Notes: generated by a model not told the origin, from the sequence alone. A stretch of DNA of 64,000 nt from WHSW01 sp963777775 (GCA_963777775.1 CAVZRL010000009.1:1240001-1304000), one strand, 5' to 3'; positions 8,177-16,911 are shown, numbered from the stretch's first letter. Translations and numbers: made by a program.

Positions 8177-9298
8177 ATGAACGTCGGGGTTCCGAAAGAG
8201 ACGGCCGAGCACGAACGGCGCGTGGCGCTGATCCCGGCTACGGTCGAGTCGCTGACCGAGCGTGAGATCGGGGTCGTGGTCGAATCCGGTGCCGGCGAGG
8301 GATCCGGGCATCCGGACGCCGAGTACAGCGCGGCGGGCGCGACCGTGAGCTCGGCGGAGGACGCCTGGGGGGCGGAGATCGTCGCCTGCGTCGCGGTTCC
8401 GACCGCCGAGCGGATCGGCAGCCTGCGACGGGGTCAGGTCCTGATCGGACACCTCGCGCCGCTTACCTCGGCCGAGACCAACAAGGCGCTCGCGACGGCG
8501 GGCGTGACCAGCTTTGCGATCGAGGCGATCCCGCGGATCACCCGCGCCCAGGCGATGGACGCGCTCTCCTCGCAGGCCAACGTCGCCGGCTACGCCGCCA
8601 CCCTGCTCGCCGCCCGCGAGGCGGGTCGCTTCTTCCCGATGATGACCACCGCGGCGGGCACCGTCGCCCCCGCCCGGGTGCTGGTTCTCGGGGCCGGGGT
8701 CGCCGGGCTGCAGGCGATCGCGACCGCGAAGCGCCTCGGCGCCGTGGTCTCGGGTTTCGACATCCGACGCGCGGCCTGGGAGCAGATCTCCTCGCTCGGC
8801 GGGCGCCCGCTCGAGCTCGACTTCATCCCCGATGCCGAGGCCGAAGGGGGCTATGCCCGGCCGCTGACCGAGGAGGAGAACGAGCAGGTGCGCGAGGCGC
8901 TGGCCGAGAACGCCGCGAAGCAGGACGTGATCATCACCACCGCCCAGATCCCCGGCCGTCCGGCACCGATCCTGCTCACCCGGGCAGCGGTCGCGAATAT
9001 GGCCCCCGGCTCGGTGATCGTCGACCTCGCCGGCGACTCGGGTGGCAACTGCGAGCTGACCGAGGCGGGCAGGACCGTGGTCTCCGAGAACGGCGTCAAG
9101 GTGATCTCGCCGGTCAACCTGCCCTCCGACATGGCTGCGCACGCGTCGCAGCTCTACGCCAAGAACGTCGAGAACCTGCTCGGCCTGGTGGTCGGCGAGG
9201 ACGGCGAGCTGTCGCTCGACTTCGAGGACGAGATCATCGCCGGCGCCTGCATCACGCACCAAGGGGAGATAAGGAATGAGCGAGCAGCGAAGGAATAG
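8177..9298 (+). CDS. pntAA: Re/Si-specific NAD(P)+ transhydrogenase subunit alpha, domain I
   Basis: Peripheral NAD(H)-binding subunit of the proton-translocating transhydrogenase, which reduces NADP+ with NADH using the proton gradient. 373 aa, the length of the split alpha-1 subunit. The alanine-dehydrogenase-like start (NVGVPKETAEHERRVALIP), the conserved ITRAQAMDALSSQANVAGY block (121-139) and the dinucleotide motif GAGVAG (172-177) are all present. It lacks the membrane helices, which are supplied by the next gene. A Shine-Dalgarno-like AGGGA precedes the ATG. Confidence 0.95.
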   Translation: MNVGVPKETAEHERRVALIPATVESLTEREIGVVVESGAGEGSGHPDAEYSAAGATVSSAEDAWGAEIVACVAVPTAERIGSLRRGQVLIGHLAPLTSAETNKALATAGVTSFAIEAIPRITRAQAMDALSSQANVAGYAATLLAAREAGRFFPMMTTAAGTVAPARVLVLGAGVAGLQAIATAKRLGAVVSGFDIRRAAWEQISSLGGRPLELDFIPDAEAEGGYARPLTEEENEQVREALAENAAKQDVIITTAQIPGRPAPILLTRAAVANMAPGSVIVDLAGDSGGNCELTEAGRTVVSENGVKVISPVNLPSDMAAHASQLYAKNVENLLGLVVGEDGELSLDFEDEIIAGACITHQGEIRNERAAKE

Positions 9299-9313
9299 CC
9301 GCGCCGAGGCACC

Positions 9314-9622
9314 ATGGACCTGATCACCGAGATCACAATCTTCGTGCTCGCCGCGTTCGTCGGCTTCGAGGTGATCTCGAAGGTGCCGACGACGCTGCAC
9401 ACGCCGTTGATGAGCCAGACCAACGCGATCCACGGGATCGTGATGCTCGGTGGCCTGATCGTGGTCGGCTACGCCGATGACTCGCTCGAGAAGCTGATCG
9501 GGGTGATCGCGATCGCGTTCGGGACGATCAACATCGTCGGCGGGTTCCTGGTCACCGACCGGATGCTGGGGATGTTTGCGCGCAAACCCCGGCCGAGCGC
9601 GGACGCCGAGGGAGACAGCTAG
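9314..9622 (+). CDS. pntAB: NAD(P) transhydrogenase subunit alpha part 2 (membrane)
   Basis: Small membrane subunit of the transhydrogenase, 102 aa with about three transmembrane helices. The conserved segment VISKVPTTLHTPLMSQTNAI (residues 17-36) and the following IHGIVMLGG are diagnostic. It sits between pntAA and pntB with gaps of 15 and 2 nt, so the three are one transcription unit. The split organisation (alpha-1, alpha-2, beta) is the usual one in actinobacteria and alphaproteobacteria. Confidence 0.95.
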   Translation: MDLITEITIFVLAAFVGFEVISKVPTTLHTPLMSQTNAIHGIVMLGGLIVVGYADDSLEKLIGVIAIAFGTINIVGGFLVTDRMLGMFARKPRPSADAEGDS

Positions 9623-9624
9623 CC

Positions 9625-11052
9625 GTGTCGCTGGCGCTGATCGAGCCGGGCGGCGACCTGGCGACGGTGCTCTACATCGTCGCCTTCTCCTGCTTCATCA
9701 TCGGGGTTCGGCGGGGCACCCACCCGACGACCGCGAAGCAGGGCAACCTGATCGCCGCCGGCGGGATGGCGGTCGCAGTCGTGACCACACTGCTGCTCGA
9801 CGGGATCGGCAACTGGGGCCTGATCGTCGCCGGGATCGTGATCGGGACCGCGGTCGGCGTGATCGCCTCGATCCGGGTCCAGATGACGGCGATGCCGCAG
9901 ATGGTCGCGCTCTACAACGGGGTCGGCGGCGGCGCCGTGGCGCTGATCGCGTGGTCGGAGCTGCGTCACGGGATCAGCGAGATCGACGCCGGCGTGATCG
10001 CCGTGATCCCGCTCGACACCTTGATCCCGATCCTGTTCTCGGCCGTGATCGGCTCGGTTTCCTTCTGGGGCTCGAACATCGCCTTCGCGAAGCTCCAGGA
10101 CTTGATCCCGACCAGGCCGCTCGCGATCCCGGGCCAGCAGGTGATCAACGTGGCGCTGCTGGTCGGGATCGTGGTCGGCTGCGTGCTGATCGCGACCAAC
10201 AACGACGACCCTTCGCAGGGCCTGTTCATCCTGGTCCTGGTTGCCGCGGCGGCGCTCGGCAACCTCGTCGTGTTGCCGATCGGCGGCGCCGACATGCCGG
10301 TCGTGATCTCGCTGCTCAACGCCGCGACCGGGCTCTCGGCGGCCGCGGCCGGTTTCGCGCTCGACAACGTGGCGCTGATCGTCGCCGGGACCCTGGTCGG
10401 CTCCTCCGGAACGATCCTGACGCTCGAGATGGCGACGGCGATGAACCGCTCGATCCCCAACATCCTCTTCTCCGGCTTCGGCGGCGCTCCGGCGGCCGGC
10501 GTGGGGACCGGCGAGGAGCGGCCGCACACTTCGATCGGCGCCCAGGACGCGGCGATCAAGCTCGCCTACGCCGACTCGGTCGTGATCGTCCCCGGCTATG
10601 GGCTCGCGGTCGCCCAGGCCCAGCACGCGGTCAAGGAGATGGCCGACGAGCTCGAGAAGCGGGGGGTGTCGGTCAACTACGCGATCCATCCGGTTGCCGG
10701 TCGGATGCCGGGGCACATGAACGTGCTGCTCGCCGAGGCCGACGTCCCGTACGAGAAGTTGCGCGAGATGGACGAGATCAACCCCGAGCTGCCGCGGACC
10801 GACGTCGCGGTCGTGATCGGCGCCAACGACGTCACCAACCCGGCGGCGAAGAACGACCCCAACTCGCCGATCGCCGGGATGCCGATCATCGAGGTCTCCG
10901 AGGCCCAGCAGGTGATCGTGATCAAGCGCTCGCTCTCGCCCGGCTTCGCCGGGATCGACAACGACCTCTTCTACGAGCCGAACACGTCGATGCTGTTCTC
11001 CGACGCGAAGCAGGCGGCGGCCGAGATCGCGGCCGAGATCACCGAGCTCTAG
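9625..11052 (+). CDS. pntB: NAD(P) transhydrogenase subunit beta
   Basis: Membrane and NADP(H)-binding subunit, 475 aa. The first ~270 residues hold about eight to nine membrane helices forming the proton path. The C-terminal third is the NADP-binding domain with VPGYGLAVAQAQHAVKEM, the HPVAGRMPGHMNVLLAEA loop and GANDVTNPAAKNDPNSPI. GTG start 2 nt after pntAB. Its TAG stop is shared in a CTAG with the stop of the convergent LuxR-type regulator. With the neighbouring F420- and lipid-related enzymes it would supply NADPH for reductive lipid synthesis (inference). Confidence 0.95.
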   Translation: MSLALIEPGGDLATVLYIVAFSCFIIGVRRGTHPTTAKQGNLIAAGGMAVAVVTTLLLDGIGNWGLIVAGIVIGTAVGVIASIRVQMTAMPQMVALYNGVGGGAVALIAWSELRHGISEIDAGVIAVIPLDTLIPILFSAVIGSVSFWGSNIAFAKLQDLIPTRPLAIPGQQVINVALLVGIVVGCVLIATNNDDPSQGLFILVLVAAAALGNLVVLPIGGADMPVVISLLNAATGLSAAAAGFALDNVALIVAGTLVGSSGTILTLEMATAMNRSIPNILFSGFGGAPAAGVGTGEERPHTSIGAQDAAIKLAYADSVVIVPGYGLAVAQAQHAVKEMADELEKRGVSVNYAIHPVAGRMPGHMNVLLAEADVPYEKLREMDEINPELPRTDVAVVIGANDVTNPAAKNDPNSPIAGMPIIEVSEAQQVIVIKRSLSPGFAGIDNDLFYEPNTSMLFSDAKQAAAEIAAEITEL

Positions 11053-13832
11053 CCACCTCCGGCCGGGTCCGCGGGCTCGGCCTCCAACCGGCCCTCGGCG
11101 ACCAGGGTGGCGAGCTCCGCTCGCGAGTGGATCCCGAGCTTGCGGTAGACGCGGCCGAGGTGGAAGTCGATCGTCTTCGGGCTCAGGAAGAGCTCGGCGG
11201 CAACCTCGCGGTTCGTCTGTCCGCGGGCGACCGCCTCGGCGACCCGGATCTCCTGCGCGGTGAGCTCGTCGGCGTCGCCGAACCGCCGGCGCTCGACCGC
11301 CCCGGCTGCGCGCAGCTCGTCGCGGGCCTGGGCGCTCCAGGGGCTGGCTTCGAGCGCGTCGAAGGCGGCGAGCGCCTCTCGCAGCTGATCGCGGGCCTCG
11401 ACGCGGCGCCGGGCGCGGTGCAGGCGGGCGCCGAAGGCGAGCAGGGTGCGTCCCTGTTCGAGCGGGGATCCCGCCACCCGGTGTAGCTCCAGCGCCTGTT
11501 CGAACTGCTCCTCGAACCCGCGCTTGGCGACCAGGCCTCGGCACCGGGCCGCCAGGGCCAATGCCAGCGGCGCGCCGCTGCGCTCGGCCTGGCCGCTCAG
11601 CGAGACGGCAAGGCGCTCGGCCTCCGATCGACGGCCGGCCCGCGCGTAGCTCTCGATCAGGTCGGGGGCCCAGGGGACGATCAGGGGGTCCTCGAGCCCG
11701 GCGATGTCGGCCAGCACCTGGGCCTGCTCGAGCTCCTCGATCGCCTCCTCGATCCGGCCCAGCCCGAGCTCGAGGAACCCGAGACAGGAAAGGGCCCAGA
11801 GCCGGGGGCTCCCGTATGCGACGGGCTCGCCGATCTCGACCCCGCGATTGGCGTCCTCGCGGGCGGCCTGCTCGCGGCCGCGAGCGGCGTGGATCCGGGC
11901 GCGGATCACGAGCGCGATCGACAGCGGGCCCAGCTGTCCCGAGACCTCGGCGTTCGCCACAGCCTCCTCGATCTCCGCCTCGGCTTCCTCCCAGCGCCCG
12001 ATCCGGTAGCCGGCATCGGCGGACTGGAGCTGAAACCAGGGCAGGATCCCGAGCGACCGAGCCTCACGGGCGGCGGCGGCGAAGGCCAGCGTCTCCTCGC
12101 GCAGCACTGCGACGTCGCCGGTGCAGAAACGGGCCATGAGCGCGAACGAGACCGACTGCGCCGCGGGCGAGATCGGCTCGATCTCGTCGAGCAGTGCGGC
12201 CGCGCGGTCGAGCGCGACGGCCGCTTCCGGCGTTCGGCCCTTGAGGCCGAGCCCCATCCCGAGGATCGAGTACGCCTGACAGCGGGTGCTGATCGGCGCG
12301 TCGTCGGGCAGGCAGGCGACGGCCTTCTGGGCCGAGGCGAAGACGAGGTCGCAGAGGCCAGCAACCGTCGCGGTCACCCCGGCGTCGGCGTGCAGCAGGG
12401 CCGCCATCGCGGGATCCTCGGCGACGATCACGTCCGCCTCATCGCTGAGCAGCCGGTAGTTCTCGAGCGCGTTGCGGAGCCCGCCGTTGAGTCTCACCAT
12501 CCCGAGCATGTGGTGGCTGCGTGCGTGCATCACCGCGTCGTCGGTTTCGGCCGAGGACTCGAGCAGCGCCGCGCCGCGCTCGTAGGCCCCGCTCAGGGCC
12601 GCGGAGATGCCGGCCGCGAACAGCCGTCGCCAGCGTGTCGCCGCGGTTTCGCTCAACTGCGCCGCCCGCTCGAGCGCGTCGGCTGCCGCCTCGTGCGCGC
12701 CGCGGGCGCCCGAGCGGTCGGCGCTTCGGTCGAGCTCGAGCGCGATCTGCTCGTCGGGCCCGATCGCGGCCGCCGCCAGGTGCCACGCGCGCGCGTCGAT
12801 CGGGGTGTGGTCGGCGAGCGCCCGGTGGGCGCGCCGGCGATCCGCCGGCGGCGCCAAGCCGTAGGCGACGCCGCGCAGGAGCGGATGTGCGAACCGCAGC
12901 CCCCCGTCGCCGGTCTCGATCAGGCCGGCGGCCTCGGATCGCTCGAGCGCGCGGTCGGGGACGCCGAGATCCCGTGCGGCGGCGACGATCGGTTCCAGCG
13001 CACGGTCCAGGGAAGCCGCCGCGACCAGCATCAGCCGTTGTGATTCGTCCCCGGCGGCGGCGACCCGCCGCTCGAGCGCTTGCCCGAGCGCCCCGCCCGC
13101 CTGCGGAGGCTCGGCGATCGGCGAGGCTCCGCGGCGCTGATCCTCGGTCAGCGTCGCCGAGAGCTCGACCAGCGCCAACGGATTGCCGAGCGAGAGCTCG
13201 AGCAGTGTCTCGGCGACGGCCGGCGCGAGCTCGGTCGCCGCCAGCAGTGCCAGCGCATCTTCTCGCCCGAGTCCCTCGAGGCGCACCTCGTCTGCGTCCC
13301 AGCCGGTGAACGACTCGGTCGCGCTCAGCGGGCGCGCAGCGACCAGGAGCGCCGCGCTCAGCCCGTCGAGCCGCCTCGCCGCGTACGCGAGGCACTCCGC
13401 CGAAGGCCGATCGAGCCAGTGGGCGTCGTCGACGAGGACGAGCAGCGGGCGCTCGCGGGCGGCGGAGCCGAGCAGGCCGCTAAACCCGGCGAAGATCGCC
13501 AGCCGCTCGACCCCGGCCTCGGACGGTGCCAGCGCCAGCGCCGCCGTCAGCGCCGCCGCCTGTGGCTCCGGCAATTCGCTGAGCCCGTCGAGCAGCGGCA
13601 TCGCGAGCTCGCCCAGGGCCGCGAACGGCAGGTCCGCCTCGGACTCGACCCCCGACGCATGGGTGATCTGCATGTCCTCGGCGCGCTCCCCGGCCGAGAC
13701 GAGCAGCGCGGTCTTGCCGATCCCGGGTTCGCCTCGAATGACCAGCGCGCCGCCGTGACCGGCGCGCGCCGCGGCCAGCAGAGCTTCGATTCGATTCAGC
13801 TCGGCTTCTCTTCCAACCAGCACGCGGCTCAT
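11049..13832 (-). CDS. LuxR-family ATPase regulator (LAL/MalT-like STAND protein)
   Basis: Large transcriptional regulator, 927 aa from the ATG at 13832. The N-terminal AAA/STAND ATPase has the entry motif LVGREAEL and Walker A GEPGIGKT (34-41), with a Walker-B-like LLVLVDDAHWLD. A long helical-repeat (TPR-like) middle section follows. The C-terminus is a LuxR helix-turn-helix: LTAQEIRVAEAVARGQTNREVA, then SPKTIDFHLGRVYRKLGI. TTG and GTG codons exist further upstream in frame (to 13862), but the ATG follows AAAGG and begins right at the domain. Such proteins couple a metabolite or protein signal to transcription; the target here is unknown. Confidence 0.88.
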   Translation of the reverse strand: MSRVLVGREAELNRIEALLAAARAGHGGALVIRGEPGIGKTALLVSAGERAEDMQITHASGVESEADLPFAALGELAMPLLDGLSELPEPQAAALTAALALAPSEAGVERLAIFAGFSGLLGSAARERPLLVLVDDAHWLDRPSAECLAYAARRLDGLSAALLVAARPLSATESFTGWDADEVRLEGLGREDALALLAATELAPAVAETLLELSLGNPLALVELSATLTEDQRRGASPIAEPPQAGGALGQALERRVAAAGDESQRLMLVAAASLDRALEPIVAAARDLGVPDRALERSEAAGLIETGDGGLRFAHPLLRGVAYGLAPPADRRRAHRALADHTPIDARAWHLAAAAIGPDEQIALELDRSADRSGARGAHEAAADALERAAQLSETAATRWRRLFAAGISAALSGAYERGAALLESSAETDDAVMHARSHHMLGMVRLNGGLRNALENYRLLSDEADVIVAEDPAMAALLHADAGVTATVAGLCDLVFASAQKAVACLPDDAPISTRCQAYSILGMGLGLKGRTPEAAVALDRAAALLDEIEPISPAAQSVSFALMARFCTGDVAVLREETLAFAAAAREARSLGILPWFQLQSADAGYRIGRWEEAEAEIEEAVANAEVSGQLGPLSIALVIRARIHAARGREQAAREDANRGVEIGEPVAYGSPRLWALSCLGFLELGLGRIEEAIEELEQAQVLADIAGLEDPLIVPWAPDLIESYARAGRRSEAERLAVSLSGQAERSGAPLALALAARCRGLVAKRGFEEQFEQALELHRVAGSPLEQGRTLLAFGARLHRARRRVEARDQLREALAAFDALEASPWSAQARDELRAAGAVERRRFGDADELTAQEIRVAEAVARGQTNREVAAELFLSPKTIDFHLGRVYRKLGIHSRAELATLVAEGRLEAEPADPAGGG

Positions 13833-13922
13833 CACCTTTACAGACGATGCCGGCAACGGCAAGGGCAGCGGACGGCGATACGAACTAGGTGTTCACCCGG
13901 TGCTTTCGCCGCTCGCCGCGAG

Positions 13923-13928
13923 TACGGT
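13923..13928 (+). promoter_or_regulatory. -10-like TACGGT before a 47-codon frame
   Basis: TACGGT ends 7 nt before the ATG at 13936, the same geometry as the leaderless starts elsewhere in this window. Confidence 0.35.
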
Positions 13929-13935
13929 CGCGAGC

Positions 13936-14079
13936 ATGGTCAAGGCAATGACACCGCTGTTCACGTCCCGAACGCAGCCCGCTCCGGCGCGAGGCGCCCG
14001 GACCGGCCCGCGCCGGCCCGCGCAAGCCGCCGGTCGGAGTCGCGCGCTGCTTCTGGCCGTGATCTCGAAGCTGAGCTAG
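13936..14079 (+). CDS. possible small leaderless gene, 47 aa, unrecognised
   Basis: Short ATG frame with a strongly basic middle (many Arg, Pro, Ala) and a hydrophobic end (LLLAVISKLS). The only support is the TACGGT box 7 nt upstream, matching the leaderless module of many real genes here. It converges on the LapA-like gene, ending 5 nt before it. It could equally be noise in a 220-nt gap between the LuxR-type regulator and the LapA-like gene. Confidence 0.3.
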   Translation: MVKAMTPLFTSRTQPAPARGARTGPRRPAQAAGRSRALLLAVISKLS

Positions 14080-14084
14080 GCGCT

Positions 14085-14354
14085 CTACTTCCGCTTCTCG
14101 ACCTCGCGCTCGGCGCGCCGGCCGCGGCGCATCTGCGGCCACGCCCAGCCGATCAGCGCCCCAAGCGCGCCCGCGATCACGAGCGCGATAATCAGCGGCG
14201 CCGTCGTCTCGATGAACAGGAGTTTGATCTCGACCTCCTGCCCGTTCTGAAGCACGATGATCAGGAGCAGGATCGTCGCCACGACGAGGACCCAGAAGCG
14301 AGGTCCACGCCCCTCCTTGCGCGGCGCTCCCCCGGCTGGCTCGCGGCCCGTCAT
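14085..14354 (-). CDS. LapA-domain (DUF1049) small membrane protein
   Basis: 89-aa protein with two transmembrane segments: FWVLVVATILLLIIVLQN and IIALVIAGALGALIGWAW in its second half. Between them lies the short NGQEVEIKLLF stretch of LapA/DUF1049 proteins. The C-terminus is basic (MRRGRRAEREVEKRK) and should stay in the cytoplasm. The E. coli LapA homologue takes part in lipopolysaccharide assembly control; no such role can be assumed in a presumed Gram-positive-type actinobacterium. The ATG at 14354 is preferred over an upstream ATG because the extra 31 residues are low-complexity. Confidence 0.75.
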   Translation of the reverse strand: MTGREPAGGAPRKEGRGPRFWVLVVATILLLIIVLQNGQEVEIKLLFIETTAPLIIALVIAGALGALIGWAWPQMRRGRRAEREVEKRK

Positions 14355-14428
14355 CGATGCGACCCTATCGACTCGCAGTCGGCACCGACTCGATACACCC
14401 CGCGCGGCATGGGTTGGGCGAGCGCACC

Positions 14429-14434
14429 TAGGTT
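14429..14434 (+). promoter_or_regulatory. -10 box TAGGTT, leaderless-type promoter
   Basis: TAGGTT ends 6 nt before the ATG at 14441. Confidence 0.55.
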
Positions 14435-14440
14435 CGGCCG

Positions 14441-15325
14441 ATGCCACCGCGACCCGCGACGGGCGAGCGCGGCCAGAGCACCGTCGAGTGGATCGGGCTG
14501 GTGCTGGTGGTCGCGGCCGCGGTCGCGGCGCTCGGCGCGCTCGCCGGTCTCGCCCTGCCGGGGACCGCCCTGGCGCGCTCGATCGGCGTCCGGATCGCCT
14601 GCGCGATCGAGCTCACCGACGCCTGTGGCGCCCCGGCGCAGACGGCCCTCGCCGCCGCCTACGGAGACGAGGTTTCGGCGGCGGTCGCCGAGCACGTGCC
14701 GCAGATCCGCTACGAGCCGGGGATGCGGGCGCTGCCCGTCGACTACCGGAGCTGCCGCGAGGACGCCTGCGCCGAAGCCGCCGACGCGCTCCGAGTCGCG
14801 CGCTCGCTGAGCGGCGAGCGGGCGACCCTGTTCACCCGCGTGGTCGACTGCCGGCCCGGGACGCAGACCTCCGACGCGGTCTGCTCGGGCGTGCGCTCGG
14901 GCAACCTCTACCTCCAATACTGGCTCTACTACCCGGGCAGCGCCACCGGCGAGGGCTCGAGTCCGCTGCGGGGGCTGATCCGGGAGGCCTCGCAGGCGCT
15001 CGGGACCCCGACCTATCACCCCGACGACTGGGAATCGGTCCAGTACCGGCTCGCAGCCGACGGCACCGTCTCGGTTCGGGCCAGCAGCCATCATGGCTAC
15101 GGGCCCGGGTGGGTCCCGATCAGCCGCGCCGGCTACCGGGTCGCGGGCGGCAGTCACGCGGGGACCGTCGAACCGGCCCGGTTCGACCGGATCACGCCGC
15201 CACGCCGGATCGACCTCGTCGCGCTCGAGCCGATCGCGGCCGCCGGTCCCGATCCCGACTTCGCAGTCACCCCGCCGTGGCGAAAGCGGGTCTGGGTCGA
15301 TCCCGAGTACGAGGGCACCGACTGA
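14441..15325 (+). CDS. secreted protein with prepilin-type (class III) signal and Vps62-like domain
   Basis: 294-aa exported protein. The N-terminus reads ERGQSTVEW followed by a ~25-residue hydrophobic helix. A Gly followed by a Glu at +5 ahead of a hydrophobic helix is the cleavage pattern of type IV prepilin/Flp/TadE signal peptides. The rest is a soluble domain with paired cysteines and the motifs NLYLQYWLYYPGS, HPDDWE and ASSHHGYG. The HxxDWE pattern resembles Vps62-like and necrosis-inducing-protein-like families (inference by eye). It is followed by a strong hairpin terminator. Function unknown; surface or pilus-associated location is suggested. Confidence 0.65.
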   Translation: MPPRPATGERGQSTVEWIGLVLVVAAAVAALGALAGLALPGTALARSIGVRIACAIELTDACGAPAQTALAAAYGDEVSAAVAEHVPQIRYEPGMRALPVDYRSCREDACAEAADALRVARSLSGERATLFTRVVDCRPGTQTSDAVCSGVRSGNLYLQYWLYYPGSATGEGSSPLRGLIREASQALGTPTYHPDDWESVQYRLAADGTVSVRASSHHGYGPGWVPISRAGYRVAGGSHAGTVEPARFDRITPPRRIDLVALEPIAAAGPDPDFAVTPPWRKRVWVDPEYEGTD

Positions 15326-15337
15326 ATCGCACAGAGA

Positions 15338-15372
15338 GGGGGATCGTGTGCGATATGCGAGCACGATCCCCC
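15338..15372. terminator. bidirectional hairpin terminator between convergent genes
   Basis: Perfect 11-bp stem GGGGGATCGTG (15338-15348) / CACGATCCCCC (15362-15372) with a 13-nt loop, lying between two convergent genes. There is no T-run, as is common in high-GC actinobacteria. Confidence 0.8.
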
Positions 15373-15398
15373 GCTCGCTGTGAACGCGGCCGTAAGGA

Positions 15399-16349
15399 CT
15401 AGCCCGGCGCCAGCGCGTCGATCATGTCGCCGAGCCGGTCCGGGGTCGTGATCGGGGTCAGCACCGGACAGGTGATTCCGCCGGCGACGAAATCGGCGAC
15501 CCGCTCGCGCATCTGCTCGGCCGAGCCGAGGATGAACGTCTGCTCGATCAGCTCCCACGGCGCAAGCTCGGCGGCGCGGGCACGGTCCTTCGCCTCCCAG
15601 GCCTCGCACATCGGCGCGATCGCCTCGCCGTGGCCGAGCCAGCGGTAGAAGGCGGCGTAGACCGGGACCGTGATGTAGCTGGAGAACATGAACCGGGCCA
15701 GCGGCTCGACCTGCTCCCGCTCTCCCGCGAGGCAGAAGAAGCGGCAGAGCAGCTCGAAATCCGGCGCCGCGCCGGCGAGCGCCTCGCGCACCCTGTCGAG
15801 CCCGGAGACGGGGAGGAAGTTCGACATCGCGCCGTCTGCTTTGGCCACCGCGAGCTCGAGCATCTTGCCGCGCAGCGCCGCGAGCACGATCGGAACCGGC
15901 TCGCCCGGCGCCCGCTCGAGCTTGAAGCCGGTCTCGGTCCGCTCACCGGCGAGCGCTGCGCGCAGGAAGTCGACCGTCTCGGAGACCCTGCTCCGGGGGC
16001 GCTCGAACGGGATCCGGTTCCAGCCCTCGACGATCCGGTCCGAGGAGGCCCCGATCCCGAGCGCGAACCGCCCGCCGCTGGCGTCGGCGAGTGCGGCGGC
16101 CTGCTGGGCGAGCAGCGCCGGGCCGCGCTGAAAGACGCCGACGACGCCGGTCCCGAGCCTGGCCTCGGTCGTCCACGCGGCTGCCAGGGCCAGCGGCGTG
16201 AAGCCGTCCGGCCCGTTGGTCTCGCCGCTCCATAGGTCGGTGTAGCCGGCCGCCTCGGCGCGCCGGACCAGGTCCTGATGGCGGTCCAGCGGCAGGCCGA
16301 CGAGCGGCAGCGTCAGTCCCCAGCGGGGCGGTGGCGAGGCGGCGGGCAC
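15399..16349 (-). CDS. LLM-class flavin/F420-dependent oxidoreductase
   Basis: 316-aa luciferase-like oxidoreductase. The start RWGLTLPLVGLPLDRHQDLVRRAE and YTDLWSGETNGPDGFTPLALAAAW match the N-terminal barrel strands of F420-dependent LLM enzymes. The central RFALGIGASSDRIVEGWN is the conserved LG[IV]G segment. Its C-terminal part (EQMRERVADFVAGGITCPVLTPIT) is the usual final helix-strand pair. It is distinct in sequence from the LLM enzyme at 7.1 kb, so this is not a recent duplication. GTG start. Substrate unknown. Confidence 0.83.
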   Translation of the reverse strand: MPAASPPPRWGLTLPLVGLPLDRHQDLVRRAEAAGYTDLWSGETNGPDGFTPLALAAAWTTEARLGTGVVGVFQRGPALLAQQAAALADASGGRFALGIGASSDRIVEGWNRIPFERPRSRVSETVDFLRAALAGERTETGFKLERAPGEPVPIVLAALRGKMLELAVAKADGAMSNFLPVSGLDRVREALAGAAPDFELLCRFFCLAGEREQVEPLARFMFSSYITVPVYAAFYRWLGHGEAIAPMCEAWEAKDRARAAELAPWELIEQTFILGSAEQMRERVADFVAGGITCPVLTPITTPDRLGDMIDALAPG

Positions 16350-16360
16350 GGGTGCGGGGC

Positions 16361-16366
16361 AGCCTA
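16361..16366 (-). promoter_or_regulatory. -10 box TAGGCT of the LLM oxidoreductase
   Basis: TAGGCT on the minus strand lies 11 nt before the GTG at 16349, allowing a leader of a few nucleotides. It is back-to-back with the plus-strand box at 16377. Confidence 0.45.
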
Positions 16367-16376
16367 ACGGTCGGAT

Positions 16377-16382
16377 AGTCTC
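16377..16382 (+). promoter_or_regulatory. -10 box TAGTCT, leaderless-type promoter
   Basis: TAGTCT ends 8 nt before the ATG at 16391. Confidence 0.5.
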
Positions 16383-16390
16383 GCCCCCGG

Positions 16391-16891
16391 ATGGAGATGG
16401 ACTTCTCGCGGCTGAACCCGACCAGGGTCGTGATCGGTGGGGCGGCTTCGATCCTGCTCGTGATCAGCATCCTCTTCCTGCCCTGGTACTCGCTCACCGA
16501 CACGCCGGAGCGGGTCGACCAGGGCGCCTGGCTGTGCGGCGAGGACGAGTTCAGCTGCACCGGGTTCGAGACCTTCCCGATCCTGCGCTGGTTGCTGCTC
16601 GCGGCGGCGCTGGCGCCGCTGATCCTCGGCTACATCCTCGTCCGCGGCCACCGGCTCTCCTGGGCACCCGGGGAGATGACGATGGTGGTCGGGTTCGCGG
16701 CCTCGGTGCTGATCTTCTACAACGGGATCATCGACCGGCCCGCACCGGATCAGGGGCAGGAGTTCGGGACCGGCCTCGAGTACGGCTACTGGCTCGCTCT
16801 GCTGGCGGCGATCACGATCGCCGCCACCGGCTACACCCGCTCCGTCGAGAGCGCCCCGCGCAAGACCCGCAAGGCGCCCGGGACCGTCTGA
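16391..16891 (+). CDS. four-helix membrane protein of unknown function
   Basis: 166-aa protein with four predicted transmembrane helices: near 13-33 (VVIGGAASILLVISILFLPW), 65-82, 94-110 and 132-148. The loop between helices 1 and 2 (CGEDEFSCTGFETF) holds two cysteines and should be outside. The C-terminus is basic and cytoplasmic. I do not recognise a named family. Start supported by the TAGTCT box and the fit to the first helix. It lies 32 nt upstream of glpX, which has its own -10 box. Confidence 0.7.
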   Translation: MEMDFSRLNPTRVVIGGAASILLVISILFLPWYSLTDTPERVDQGAWLCGEDEFSCTGFETFPILRWLLLAAALAPLILGYILVRGHRLSWAPGEMTMVVGFAASVLIFYNGIIDRPAPDQGQEFGTGLEYGYWLALLAAITIAATGYTRSVESAPRKTRKAPGTV

Positions 16892-16911
16892 CCGGCCCCG
16901 CCCCTGCCGGG

